Below are positions 1-59,700 of a stretch of DNA of 64,000 bases, one piece after another. Within the stretch, counting starts at the first letter, position 1. Each line of letters starts with the position of its first letter. Both the position numbers and the translations under genes were made by a program. Under the pieces are notes generated by a model. It was not told the origin of the DNA. It did no database searches and worked only from the letters and a program-made list of their open reading frames with translations. The stretch is from contig NW_004624734.1 in the NCBI RefSeq assembly GCF_000247695.1, forward strand, positions 8,635,218-8,699,217, read 5' to 3'. This DNA is from Heterocephalus glaber. Its lineage: Eukaryota; Chordata; Mammalia; Rodentia; Bathyergidae.

Positions 1-795
1 AGACTCCAAGAACTCCACCAAAAGTCTTCTAGACTTAATAACCAAATTCAGTAAAGTAGCTGGATACAAGGTCAACACACAAAAATCAATGGCTTTCCTC
101 TATATGAACAACAGACTCACTGAGACAGAAATAGGGCAAACAATTCATTTCACAATAGTATCCAAAAAATTGAAATACCTAGGAATAAACCTAAGAAATC
201 ACAGATCTCTTCTCTGAAAACTATAGCACTCTGAAAAGAGATTGAAGATGATAGCAGAAAATGGAAAGACATCCCTCGCTCCTGGGTAGGAAGAATCAAT
301 ATAGTGAAAATGTCCCTACTTCCAAAACTGCTATATAGATTCAATGCAATCCCAATTGAAATTCCAGCAGCATACTTCATGGACTGTGAGAAAACAATCC
401 AAAAATTCATTTAGAACAAGAAGAGACCTAGAATAGCAAAAGCAATTCTAGACAATAAAGACAAGGTAGGTGGTACCATAACCCTCAACTTGAAACTATA
501 CTACAAAGCTACTGTGATAAAAACAGTATGGTATTGGCAAAGAAACAGACCCAAGGACCAGTGGAACAGATCAGAAGATGCAGAAACAACTACAGACATA
601 CTCAGCCACTTCATCTTTGACAAAGGAGCCAAACACCCTCACTGGAGGAAAGACAGCGTCTTCAATAAATGGTGCTGGAAAAACTGGGTTTCAACTTGCC
701 AAAGATTAGAACTAGACCTATATCTCTCAACATGCAGTAAACTAAAATAGAAATGGATTAAAGATTTAAATATTAAAACAGAAACACTGAACTGG
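1..795 (+). mobile_element. LINE-1 ORF2 fragment (left end cut by window)
   Basis: The sequence parallels the L1 copy at about 32485-33735, with the same order of ORF2 C-terminal motifs (repeated stops, for example around 490-750). It stops abruptly near 795 without a 3'UTR, so it is truncated at both ends. It lies in TRIP11 intron 15. Confidence 0.85.
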
Positions 796-1152
796 CTGGA
801 ACAGAAGTTTATTTATACCATATATGTAATTTTTTGCATGTATGGAATATAGCATAATAATAGAGAAAAATTTTTTAAAAGATGATGCTGCAAAGGAGAT
901 AATACACATAATTGGATAATATACATTATTTGAAATTCCCATATGTGCTAAAAAAAATCAATGTCTTTTCATCTCACATGCACAATGTCTACTCAAAGTT
1001 TTAAGTCGCCCAAGGAAATCCCTAGAATTTTGTTCACTGTTCTGCCCAGCAGAGGGCTAGATACACAGAGCCAACTCAAACAACATGTAAAGCAATTACT
1101 GAATAGTAAAATATGTAAGAGAAAACTATCAGCATACCTGTAAAGATAATAC
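796..1152. other. TRIP11 intron 15 sequence, no recognised feature
   Basis: AT-rich intron between the L1 fragment and exon 15. A 60-codon open frame on the plus strand (961-1143) shows no family resemblance. Confidence 0.6.
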
Positions 1153-47860
<46,708 letters not shown>

Positions 47861-48065
47861 TACAAGTTGAAGTGTCCGGGCAAGAAACGCAGTGTTTCAT
47901 GATTACCATCTGGTGGCTTTCCAACCCACAATTGAAACTTTGCCTACTTTAATACGATGAGCCTTATTTCTGAAGCAGGTGGGCCCATCCTGGGACTAAA
48001 TGACTTATTAAAGGCCAGCAGGTTGGTTTAATGCAGAATTTCTGTTCTGATGTAAACCCTCCTAT
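47861..48065. other. Intergenic sequence between TRIP11 promoter and ATXN3 3' end
   Basis: No gene recognised. The intergenic region continues to 50780 and is mostly SINEs. Confidence 0.6.
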
Positions 48066-48165
48066 TAGCTGGGCGTGGTGGCGCAAGCCTGTAATCCTAG
48101 CAGTCTTGGAGGCTGAGGCAGGAAGCCTGAGCAATTTGGGAAGGCCCTATATCAACCTTCAAAAC
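48066..48165 (+). repeat. B1-like SINE
   Basis: AGCTGGGCGTGGTGGCGCAA GCCTGTAATCCTAGCAG, missing the central part. Confidence 0.85.
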
Positions 48166-48189
48166 AAACAACAAAAAAACTCCACTCCT

Positions 48190-48294
48190 GGGCCGGAGAT
48201 TTAGCTCAGTGGTGCCACCGCCTGCCTCGCAAGCCCAAGGTCCTGAGTTTGATCCCCGGTACCCAAAAAAAAAAGGGGGAGAGAAAGAAAAAAG
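48190..48294 (+). repeat. ID SINE
   Basis: ID with perfect 16-bp target duplication AAAAAACTCCACTCCT at 48174-48189 and 48295-48310. Confidence 0.95.
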
Positions 48295-48898
48295 AAAAAA
48301 CTCCACTCCTATCACATCGGTGGCACAAGTTGTGCCACTGCCCACACCTCCCTCATCCCACACACTGGCTTTCAGTACACCAGTGTCCTGCTTGTCTGCG
48401 GTCCCTCCTAAAGGAAGAAAGGTTGTCACGTATTTCAAGCAAATGGTGCAGTGCTGCATGGACACCCAGCACCTCCCCAAGGAGATTACCACGTTTTTGT
48501 TTTGAAAAAGAGCCAATAGGTTCGCAGTTTTTTCAGCATAGCACTAGATACGCGGACATCTTTACTTTGGATTTTATTGACAGGATTGGCTATAGCAGAT
48601 TGCCCTGTTAGTGAACCCGACAAATGGGAATGCTTCCAAATATTTGGAATCTCATAACACCAGGCAATAATAGTTCTCCCTGAAATCCGAGTGGTTTTAA
48701 AATAAAATTTGTATCTTATTCTGGAAGTGCTAATTAAATGCTTTCAGTGAATTTACGGGAAAGACATTATAGTCCAAGAATTAGTTGTACAGTCTTTGGA
48801 ACCTGCCTGGGTAGGTCCGTTATTAGCTATATGACCTTCGGTAGGTTTCTTTACCTCTGTGTGCAACCGTTTGTGATTTATAAAAATGGAGAATGAAA

Positions 48899-48996
48899 GG
48901 CCGGGGATTTAGCTCAGTGGTTCCACCACCTGCCTCAAAAGCTCAAGGTCCCCAGTTCGATCCCCGGTACCAAAAAAAAAAAAAAAAAAAAAAAAA
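48899..48996 (+). repeat. ID SINE
   Basis: GGCCGGGGATTTAGCTCAGT GG ... CCCGGTACC with a long A tail. The target duplication AAATGGAGAATGA lies on both sides. Confidence 0.94.
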
Positions 48997-49030
48997 ATGG
49001 AGAATGATTTTTTTTTAAATGGAGAATGAT

Positions 49031-49125
49031 AGGATCGGGACTGTAGCTCAGTGGTGCCGCGCCTACCTGGCAAGCCAGAGGTCCTGAGTTCTATCCCCTC
49101 CACATACACACCACAAAAAATATAT
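49031..49125 (+). repeat. Second ID SINE at the same target
   Basis: GGGACTGTAGCTCAGTGGTG ... GGTCCTGAGTTCTATCCCC. It is preceded by a third copy of AAATGGAGAATGA. Confidence 0.88.
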
Positions 49126-49131
49126 ATATAA

Positions 49132-49976
49132 TAATAATAATAATGGTACTCACTGGGGTTTAGGCAATATTTCTAAGAACTTGAATCAGTGTCCAGGACA
49201 TAATGATTTCTATTTAAGTGTTTTCAAAGTTTTTAAATGTGCCATGCAAATAATCAGTAAATTATTAATGTGTATGCTATTAATCTGGGCACTGGGAATA
49301 CAGCAGGAAGAAAAAAACCACTAAGGCCCTTGGCCTCATGAAGCCTGAATCCTACTGGGAAGCCACAGATAATAAAATGTAATAAATGTTAGGTGTTAAT
49401 GACTTTGTGGGGTGGGGAATAAAGCAGGGTAAGGATGATATGGGAAGGACGTGGGAAGAGGAGATACTTGTAATGTAGACTCACAGAGTAATCAGAAAAG
49501 AGCTCATTGATAAAGTAATCTTTGAACAGAGACTTGAAAGAAAAAAGAGATTCATGGATATGGGACAGAGCAGTCCAGGTGGTAAGAAACAACTGATACA
49601 AAGGTCCTAGGGCAGGAGAACACTTGTCAAGTTAAGAGGATTTGCAGGAAACCAATGATGACTAGAAAAGAGTGGGCTGGGGAGAGATGTAAGCAACTCA
49701 TCTCTGGGAGAGGAATCTTGGGAGAGAACTGTGGGAATCAATGATGGCAGTCCAGTGTTTAAGAGTCCTCACAGCAGGGGATGGCCAATGAAGTCTAGAG
49801 GGAGGGACAGCAAAAAGACAAAAAGAAAAGAGGCAAAGAATGTCACAAACTGCTGGGAGGTGGGAAGCCTGAAGTTGTGTTCTTGTGTGAATATCAGAGT
49901 ATTTATACAGAACTTGATAGCATAATCTACAGCAGACTCAGGTTATATGTTTATCCTATGGGACCACTGTGTATGT
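49132..49976. other. Intergenic sequence
   Basis: No gene recognised. A plausible old repeat lies around 49260-49880 (wording like GGAATAAAGCAGGGTAAGG), not assigned. Confidence 0.45.
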
Positions 49977-50056
49977 CAGGGGTGGTGAACCTATGGCATG
50001 CATGGTGCAACAGGCTGTTTGTATCACTGAAAGCTCTAAAAGCTTCGCCATCATTG
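49977..50056 (-). mobile_element. 80-bp hAT-type MITE, reverse copy
   Basis: CAGGGGTGGTGAACCTATGG ... CTAAAAGCTTCGCCATCATTG, the reverse of the element at 38727-38807. Flanking 8-mers GTGTATGT and GTATACTT match 5/8. Confidence 0.72.
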
Positions 50057-50161
50057 GTATACTTGGTTCATTACTGAAACATTACGTGGCTCATGACTAC
50101 TGTTTGGATTCTGGTGTTCGGAATTGGATAAAATGAGGAAAATGCCACTCTTAAAAAGCCA

Positions 50162-50350
50162 GGGCTGGGCACTGTGGTACACACTGTGGGAGGCTGGGGC
50201 AAGAGGATCACAAATTCAAGCCCAGCCTGAGCAAACATAGCAACTTTATAAGACCTTGTCTGAAAATACAAAAATAAATGTTTAAAGGGCTGGGGGTGTA
50301 CCTCAGTGTAAATGCCCTGGGTTCAAGCCCCAGTCCTGCAAATCACAACA
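50162..50350 (+). repeat. B1-ID dimeric SINE
   Basis: B1 half with a deletion (GCACTGTGGTACACACTGTG), then AAAGGGCTGGGGGTGTACCT and GGTTCAAGCCCCAGTCC. Confidence 0.84.
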
Positions 50351-50364
50351 CAACACAGTAAGTT

Positions 50365-50458
50365 ACTGGTAGGGAATGGTGGCACATGCCTGTAAACTCA
50401 GCACTCAGGAAGCTGTGGCCAGCCTGTTACACAGTGAGACCATCTCAAAAATATAAAA
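50365..50458 (+). repeat. B1 SINE, shortened
   Basis: GGGAATGGTGGCACATGCCT GTAAACTCAGCACTC ... GACCATCTCAAAA. Confidence 0.82.
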
Positions 50459-50779
50459 AGTTACTCATGTGGTTTTGGCCTTCAAGGTTAAAATAACTGA
50501 GCAAACATTTATAAATCAGATTTCAAAAAGAATGTGGAATCCTTGGCTTTGGCAGAAGTACCAGCGAACTCCCAGCCAGCTACATCCATCATTTAGCAGG
50601 TTGAGAGCACCCCCAGACAGAGCTGCTCTAACCTACTGCTTCAGGTCAGATTCAGAAGGGCTGAGCGTGGCCTAAACCTGCTTTTCAGAAGTGCTCTTGG
50701 GTCCTACAGATGTGGCTAGCCTCACATCCTTGGAACAAGCTGGCTATGAATTAACACACACCAATAAAACAGGAAATAC

Positions 50780-53700
50780 AAAAGCAAACATTCTCTTTAT
50801 TTAATAGTCTTTGATATTTAAAATACAACTCATTGAACATCCACATCAACAACAGAATCCTCAGTGCTCAACAGTGCTTTGGAAGCCCAGCTTTTGGAGG
50901 ACAAGACAGGAAGGCCTGTGTGTGGATTAACAGCAAGGACTCTACAGGAGAGGGCACACACCAAAGGGCTGCAGGGTTGGGTCCTGAGCAAACAGCACTG
51001 CCACAGTGCACTTATATCATGGCCAAAAGACAACGGCTTTTCTTTCACATGTGTTTTTGTATGTGAATTTCAAAAATTTATACAGAACAACAGTAATTTT
51101 TTAAAAGTTACTCCTAGTAGTCCAGTGTTGTAGAAATTAGATAATCACAGTCCAAATTTGTTTTTCTCTTTCAAAAAGAAAAAAAAAAGCATTAAAAAAT
51201 CCCAGGAAACATTCACCTTTGGACTATGCAAAAGATAACAGAGTGCTTCCTAAACAAATCAGGAATCTCCACATACATTTTGCTAATGCTTCCCACTGCT
51301 TTGTCTATGTATCCAGTCTAAAAAGAATATTAATATGCTATTATTAAACATGCCAGTTGCCATATATTTAAAAATTATATTAGTATTCTTAAAATTTGGT
51401 AAAAATTTGTTTTGGAAAAAACAAAAACAGTAAAAGAATTCTTCAAACTAATCGAAATTCAAGAACTAACCATGTCACTATCTTTTCATTCATGAAAGAA
51501 CACATATAAGACTTCAAAAAGTACAAAGCGTGTTGATTTCTTTAGCAAAAGATGCTAGTTATAAAGGGACTAGGAATGAGGGCTTTTATTCTGAAAAAAT
51601 TATTTACATTGCTGAAACAATTAGTTGATCCAATCTGTTTCTTCTTCTTAAGGTCACTATATCACTATCTCCATACGTGTTAGGTCTCAAATATAACAAT
51701 TCATTTTGAAAACATTGGTGGCCTAAGGCCTCTCCAACTGCACATAAAGCTGGTTTTTTTGGTTGTTTTGGTGGTGCTAGGCAAGAACTCTTACAACTGA
51801 ACTATACCCTCATTTGACAGATAAAGTTTTTAATAGGAGGTCTCAATATTACTGAATCCTAATAACTTAAAACATCAAGATTTTTCAATTTATGACTTTT
51901 AAATTACTGTATTTTGATTATGCACTGAAATCAATCTTTGGATTTCCAGTCTAGTGGGCCAGTGTTAAGAATTTAGTAACTCTTGACACCAGCATGATTT
52001 TTAAAAAATATCAAACATATATTTAAAATGTGACTTCAGCTCTGACTAGAATAAAATTCATTTTGTCAACGATATTAAATGAAACAATATAGACTACTGG
52101 TAGTTTTTGCCTATAATAATACTAAACTAGTTTTGAGCTTTCTTCTTTAACTTTGGCATTATGAATAAAGCCTTAATTAAGAAAAATCAAGTTTTTTTTT
52201 TTAAAAAGCACCTTCTTAAACAAAATGTTCGGTGAATTGTAAATTATTTGGCCAAGACCTTAGAATATTAGTTTACCTGCAGCAACCACTTCAAACAATT
52301 TACATTACTGAAATATCTGTATGTTAATTACTATAAAAAAGTACATTGACTATTTCCCATCAGAGGTTAACTCTGAAATTTTAAAACATAAATAACTACT
52401 TATTAAATCCATGATACCTAAAAATATGAAAGTGGTATTTCCAAAGTTTGCTTAAACTTTACTTGTAACACTAGCATCACCACTGTACATATTTTATTCT
52501 GGTAATACAAATTATACATTAGAAAAATGATACCATTAGTTTAAATATTAAACATTAAAGTCTTCCCAATTGGTAAAGCAAAATGGAAATCTTTATAAAG
52601 TTTTTAGCAGGAGAGTTATTGTGAATTTACTTCTTCCTTTCTTACAGGTAGTTTACAGTAAAGGGTAGTTTCTGACATATGAATTATAGCTTTGTAAAAC
52701 CTAAACTTTTTAATAGTAAGGTTATAAGCATTGGCATCTTTTCATACTGGCTAATCAAGAAAGAAATGGAGTAACCCCAGAACTTGGAAGGCTGAGGAAG
52801 AAGATCACTGTGAGTCTGAGGCCAGCCTGTGCTACACACTGAGGTCTAAGTCAGGCTGAACTACACGGCAAGAGCCCCTCTCAAAAAAAAAAAAAAAAGA
52901 AAAGAAAAAAAGGGAATATAAATGTTCAGATAAATTTAAGCCAATCCAAACAAGACGGTGATTCTGAATCTGTCTGCCAAATATAACAATTTCACAACAA
53001 AGTAAAACACATTCAAACATATCCAGTGTGTGCTCAGCTCTGCTTTAAAAAGTCCCTAACCTATGAAGGTCAACATGCTATATTTTCTTAAGTACTTTAG
53101 CCAGGGTGTGTAATATATGAACTTTATAAACTCTACAGTTAAAACTTTAAATGCATACTGGTTTTATTTTTCTATTAGGTAGTTCATCAATTCAAGTGCA
53201 TGAAAAGTTTAATGTAATTATTCAATAGGAAAAGGTAAAGGCCAAATACTCATGGAAAATATGACCAGGACATTGGGGATAACTGCATAAATATTCAGTC
53301 TTAAAATATTCAGCTTTGTAAATCTTGAGGGAGTATTCCTGAACTCTCAAAGGATATCCCTATAATTCTTCTGAAACATTTTCAATTGTTAAAACTTTAG
53401 ATTTTAAAATAAAACTAATTTTGTATAAGAGACATTTTAGAAAACTAATTGGCACAAAATAATGACTCCAAATATCTGTCGTAGGGGCAGGCATGGTAGC
53501 CCACGACTCTAATCCTAGCGCTCTGAAGGCTAAGGCAGGAGGATCGCTGTGAGTTCAAGGCCAACCTGGGGTACATAGTGAGTTCAAGGACAGCCTGAAC
53601 TACATAGCAAGACCCTGTGTCAAAAAAAAAAACCTCTATCCAAGCAAAAGGTATTTCATAATCATAAATAAAAAATACTTTAATCTTTTTTCAGTTAACA

Positions 53701-56700
53701 ATAAATCCTAGATCCAAACTTTCCCTGATAAAATGTGTGTAACTACAAAGCAGTAGGGTAACACACTATACTTTACTTTTCTTAAATTGTTGCTTGAAAT
53801 TTCTTCTTGAAGTTTAGCTTATGAATAAGGCAACATTCAAAAGGGCTTCAAAAGGGGATGAGGAACAGGGAACAGAAGCTAAATGGCCCATTTCAGAAAC
53901 AGATGGTTAATCACCAAAATCATACTACTAGTATATTGACCAAACAAGAAACTCTGTGCATCTCAGTTAAAGAATGTTTATCAAAACTAAGGACTTTCTT
54001 ATTTACAGACCCAATAATTACTGTGACTTCTATAAATCTTAAGCTATTTAAACATGATGCAACTGTCAAATAACAGTGTACATTTAAATATATTTTCATT
54101 ATTACATTATTTTCACGTTTCAGATCACCATCCCTGGCAAGTTATACCTATTAGAAAATGTGAAGTAGAAGTCTACAATCCATGACTCCACTATAAATAG
54201 AACACAAAGCTCTAGTCACAAAAGAACAAAAATAAAATGAAACTGCTATTAAAGTTAAAGGCCAAATTGCATTATCATACATTCATGGTGGGTATATATG
54301 TTAAGTCTTCTAGCAGAAGGAAATCTGCTTGCATACTATGCTTCCCCTACTTTTATCAACTGGAGAAGGAAATAATAAGGCAGGAAAAAAGGGCTACAAC
54401 AAAGCTGTAAAGTTGTGACATAATTGAAAAGACATTCATAAAGCATCTGGGAAAACAAATGCTTATACATTTTTTTAAAATGCTCATTTATTCTCAAAAA
54501 TTTGTGCAGAGCTGATTTTAGAATTTAGGAATGCACCAAAGTCATGAAATAATGATCCCACTGTACAAGGCTTAAGAAAAGCAAAACCTCAGAAAAGGTT
54601 ATCACTTTTTCAAAGGAATTGTAGAAAAATAATGAAAACCAGGTAACAAAGAAATTGTGATCAAAGAAAACATCACCATGCATGGCATATGTAGTGGGTG
54701 GGAGGGGGGAGGTTTATCCTTCTAGAATCACTATTATTATCAAGACAAGAGACACTTTCCTGAAAGGTTAATTTGGTTAGTGAGAATTAAAACCAATTAT
54801 TAGATGTTGAAAGTGTGCAAAATTACTTATAACAGAAGAAAAAAAGAAAACCATATGGACAAGTTCCATGGCAAGAGCTAATTAGGTGGTCTGCAAAAAG
54901 AGCCAAGAAAGATGCCCTAATTTTAGACACATTAGATATTGCACCCTCAGAAAAGAAAAACCAAAGTTTAGAAGACTATTTAAATTTCTTTAATTGCTGA
55001 ATGCCTCTTTGGTGGATCATTATTTATTCCTACAATTGACACATTTTCTACTTTCTCATTTTGTTTGCAAGCCACCTAAACATTTCCTCTGATGAACAAT
55101 GTTCTCTTTGATACATTACCAAAATGGACCCTATGCTGTAATCACAAAGGACAGTGTTGGAAAGTATGAATATGTAAATGATTTTAAAAGATATTATTTT
55201 TTCCCTTCTGTTTTCAAATTATTTGTAACAGTTTCTAAAGACATGGTCACAGCTGCCTGAAGCATGTCTTCTTCACTCATAGAATCACCTGTTGGGAAAT
55301 AAAACACATACATTTTTTAGAAATTTCTGGAAAACTCTGTCATCAAAAAGTAAAATCTTAGGACTGGGGATTTAGCTCACTGCCTGCCTCACAAGCGCAA
55401 GGTCCTGAGTTCAATCCCCAGTACCCCAAAGAATAAAAAAAATAAAAATAAAAAAGGTAAACTCCTCTTAGGAAACACATTTCTATTTGAACATTAGTTT
55501 CCTTTTTTTGATTTTTTAAATTCATATAAAGTAAAATTTACCCTTTTATAGTTTTATAATCTTTCACATATGCAGAGTTGTGTAACCAATACCACCAAGA
55601 CACACTCTGGAAAAAAATATCCCAGGAACCATTGATAATGTTCTCTGTTGTATAGTTCTGCCTTTTCCTGCAAGTCCTAAAATGGAATCACACAGTAATA
55701 AGTATGTAGCCTTTTGTATATGACTTCTTTCACTCAGCAAAATGCATCTGAGATTGTGTTTATTAACAATTTATACTTTTTAGAAAAAATATTTAGTTTG
55801 AAATAATTGTCAATTCACAGGAAGTTCCAAAGATAGAGGGTTTCTTTTGGCCCAATTTCACCCAAATCTACATCTATTTAACCCAACAGTTACATTTTAT
55901 GTAACTAAAGCTCAAAAGCAAATCCATACATTAATACTGGTGCACAATGTTGTGTGTGGACTTAGATGGTATTTTATCAGCATGAGGATTCATATAACTA
56001 ACGCCACAATTAAGATACAGAGCTGAAGGCCTAGTGAAGGGTGGTTCAGTGGTAGGGCACCTGGTTAGCATGGAAGAGTGTGGTCCCCAGCACTGCAAAA
56101 ACAAATAAACAAACAAACAAACACAGGACATACAACTTACAGAACCACAAAGATCTCCCTCCTACTCTTGCATCAGCCACACCACTCTCTTCCACTTTTT
56201 CTAATTGCTAGCAACTACTTATTCTTCTCTATCACTACACATTTGTTATTTTCAGAATGTTACACTAACAGTTTAAGACCTTTTCTAACTTGAGCATGAT
56301 GTCCCTGCAATGTATCCAAGTTGCTCCATGTATTAACAATTTGGGGTTGTTTTTTGAACCCTCAGAGTAGCATCCCATGATGTACTATACTTTATAGTTT
56401 AACCATTTGGCTACAGCAGGACATCTCAGTTGTTCATAGTCGTTACTACGAACATTTTCATTTCTCTAGGGTAAACACCCAGGAATGTAAATGCTGGGTC
56501 ATATGGTGTATGTTCAATTTTTTTAAAGAAACAGCCAACATTTTTTTTCAAAATGACTATACTAGTTCAAATGAAATGTAGAGCTGGCATGGTGGTGCAC
56601 GCCTGTGGTCCCAGCAACTCAGCAGGCTGAGCTACAAAAAGCAGCCTGGGTAACATAACAAGGGCTCATCTCAAAAAAATAAAATAGCAATGTAGAAAGT

Positions 56701-59700
56701 TTACCTCCCTCATTTACAACAGAACTGCCTTCAATATTTCCTACATATACACTGAAAACCAAACCAATGTTGTAATTCTTGCTTTAACCACCAAGCATAA
56801 TTTAGAAAATTCAAGAGGAGAAAGTCTATTGTGTTTACCCATATTTTATTCTTTCTATTGTTCCTTCTTCCTTCTGTATATATCAAAATTATTTCTTTTA
56901 TCATTTCTGTTTAAAGAACTTCCTTTAGCCGTTCTTTCAGGATAGGTCTGCTGGAGACCAATTCTCTTAAATTTCCCTTCATTCCTGAAGGATATTTCCT
57001 TAGATATGTAATTTTAGGTTTAGGCCCTTTCAGCACTTGAAAAATATTGTTCACTTCCTTCTGTATTCCACAATTTCTCATGAGAAATCAGCTATCATTC
57101 AAATTGCTGTAGGGAAGGTTATTTGTTGCTGATTTTAAGACTGATGAGCCTGGGTGTGGATTTCTTTAGATTTTTCCTATTTGAAATTCACTCAGCTTCT
57201 TCAATTTGTACATTTCTATCTTTTGTCAAATTTTCAATGATTATTTCTTCAAAAAGTTTTCAATCCAGTTCTTTCTCATCTCGTAGATTCCCATGACACA
57301 AACGCTAGAACTTTTGTTATAATGCCACAGGTTCTAAGGCTGTCTGTATTCATTTTTTCCAGTCTATTTTCTTTCCATTGCTTATAATGGGTAATTTCTA
57401 CAGTTGTCTTCAAGTTCACTGAGTTTTATGTCTTATCCTTTCCATTTTGCTACTGAGTCTATTCACTAAGTTTTAAACTTCAATTACTGTTATTTCTCGG
57501 CTCTAAAACTTTCACCATGTGGTTCTTCATATATTCTATTTCTTTGCTGAGGCTATTTTCATTTGTGTCAAGCATGTTTGTTGAAACTGCTTCCTGAAGC
57601 ACTTTTATGATGGCTGCTTTGAAAATCCTTACCGTATAATTCTAACATCAGTGCCATCCAGGTGTTGGTGTGTACTGATTGTCTTTTCTCATCCAAGTTG
57701 AGATTTTCCTGGTTCCTCATATGACAGGTATTTTCTACTGAATCCTGGACACTTGGGAGATTATGAGACTTGTGATCTTATTTAAGTCTTCTGTTTCTGC
57801 AAGCCTCCTCTGTCACAGCCCTGGTGGGAAGAGAGAGTGCTGCCCTACCACTACCAGACTGGAACCAAAGTCCAGGGTCCCTTGGGGCTCTGAAGTCAGG
57901 TGCTTGATCACCATCCTTACTGCTGAACACATGTGAGAGCTCCGGCTCCCCACTAGTCCTCCACTGATGTCTTCCTGACCGCGAGGGGAAGAGTCCTTCA
58001 TTACTGCTCCCCATGTGGGCTCCAAAGACACTGCAGGGTGGCTTGGCTGCTGCTGGATACCAGTGCCGGGCTTGATTCTCCATCAAGCCACTTCGCTGAC
58101 ACCACCCATGCAAGGAGCCAGAAGGAGGTCTACTTCTCACCAGGTCAAAGTTCAAGCTCTCTAGGACCACTGATGCCATGCCAAAGGGAGCCTCAGTACT
58201 TCCTGGAGGCAATGAAGATCCCTGCTTCCCATTCACTTTCTCTGACACCACCCTGGGAAAGCAAAGGGAGAGATGCACCTTTTTGATGCCATGCTGGAGT
58301 ATAAATTTATGCTCCCATTGTTCTCTGCTGGTGGAAAGTGTGGTGGGGCCGTTTATTCCATGGTTTCTGACTAGGCTCGAGTGTTCATTATTTTAGATGA
58401 GATAAGGCACGTTCAGGGTGGTATGGCCACAGACAAGTGTTGTTTTAAAGTCTCCGTCTTGTGAGGCAACTCCTTTTGCCTAGACACAAGCTTTTTTTCC
58501 CCCTTTTCTATGGTGGATATGCTTTCTTCCTGTTCTGCATCTGTGGATTTTTCAGAGCCAAGACCAGGAAATATAAAGTAAAAAAGAAAATCCAGGCCAC
58601 ACATTGCCATGTCACCCCTCTGGTCCTGAGGTCCCTAGCCAATCTATCTTCTCTTTATCTTTGAGACCCCTCTTATGCTTATTTTATTCATATGGAGTTT
58701 TTGGCTGCACTTCAAGGAAGAACAGGAAAAAGTACTAGTTTATTTCTTTTAGTATTCACCTATTTTGATTTAGTACCATAGTTTGTGTATCTATTCATGA
58801 AATGAAGGCCAACATGTAGGCAGTTTCCAGTTTCAGGCAACTATGAATAAAACTGCTATAAGCACTCGCGTAAGTTTTTGTGTAAATCTAAGTTTTCTGT
58901 TTCTCTTGATTATATATCTGAAGTGGGACTCCTGCCATGGTTAAGTGTATACTGTACATGTAAGTTTATTAAAAAAGGCCAAACTGTTTTCCAAAGTTGC
59001 TGCACCAGTTTATATTCCCATTAAAGTGTCTGAGAGTTCCAGATGCTATGATCTCTGCCAATACTTGGTAGTGTTTGTTTTTATGAGGCCTTCTTATAGA
59101 TGTGTAGTGTTATCCCACTGTGGTTTCAATGTCCATTTCCTTACTGACTAGTGATACTGAGCATCTTTTCATGTCCTTATTTGTTATCCCTGTGACAGTT
59201 AACTGATTGTGTCAACTTGAGTAAGAAATGCCTAACATTGGATCAGCATAGTTCTGGGTGTGGCTGGGGGGATTTACTGAAGTCAGAAGGCCCCTTAGGG
59301 TGGCTTGTCGCCTGAATGGTGTAAGGGTGAAATGGAGAAGCAAGGCTTGCTTGTTTCTTTGGAGTAGCTCCAGTCTTCACCTTTCCCTTGGACATCATCT
59401 CCTGGATTCCAGCGCAGACTCTCAGTCTCTACCTCAGACACTTCAGCCTCCTGATAGAAACTCTCACGGGACATGACACTGAGCTTCGGGCTTCTGACTG
59501 GATCCTTCTGATGTTCAGTGCACAGGCAAACCTTTAGCACTCTTCCACTGTAAGCCAATCTTGTAAATTCTTATATTTGTCTATCTTGCATTAAATCTGT
59601 TTCTCTAGTAAGTACTGACTGATAAATCCTACATCTATTTTTTTTTTCTTTTGAGACAGGGTCTCACTATGTAGTCCAGGCCAGCCTTGAACTTGCTACA

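Larger units (their letters stand above)
50780..55193 (-). other. ATXN3: ATXN3 3' untranslated region (about 4.4 kb)
   Basis: AT-rich sequence without coding signal runs from the ATXN3 stop to the AATAAA at 50796-50801. Two B1 SINEs have inserted in it (about 52769-52910 and 53484-53632). Several internal AATAAA-like words could serve shorter isoforms, but which are used cannot be judged from sequence. The extent is inferred from the known long ataxin-3 3'UTR. Confidence 0.7.

Noticed and set aside
48097..48516. 139-codon minus-strand open frame between TRIP11 and ATXN3
   Set aside because: Half of it is the reverse of an ID SINE and the remainder has no resemblance to a known protein.
57778..58278. 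166-codon minus-strand open frame
   Set aside because: It lies within decayed reversed L1-like sequence inside an ATXN3 intron. No domain or splice context supports it.
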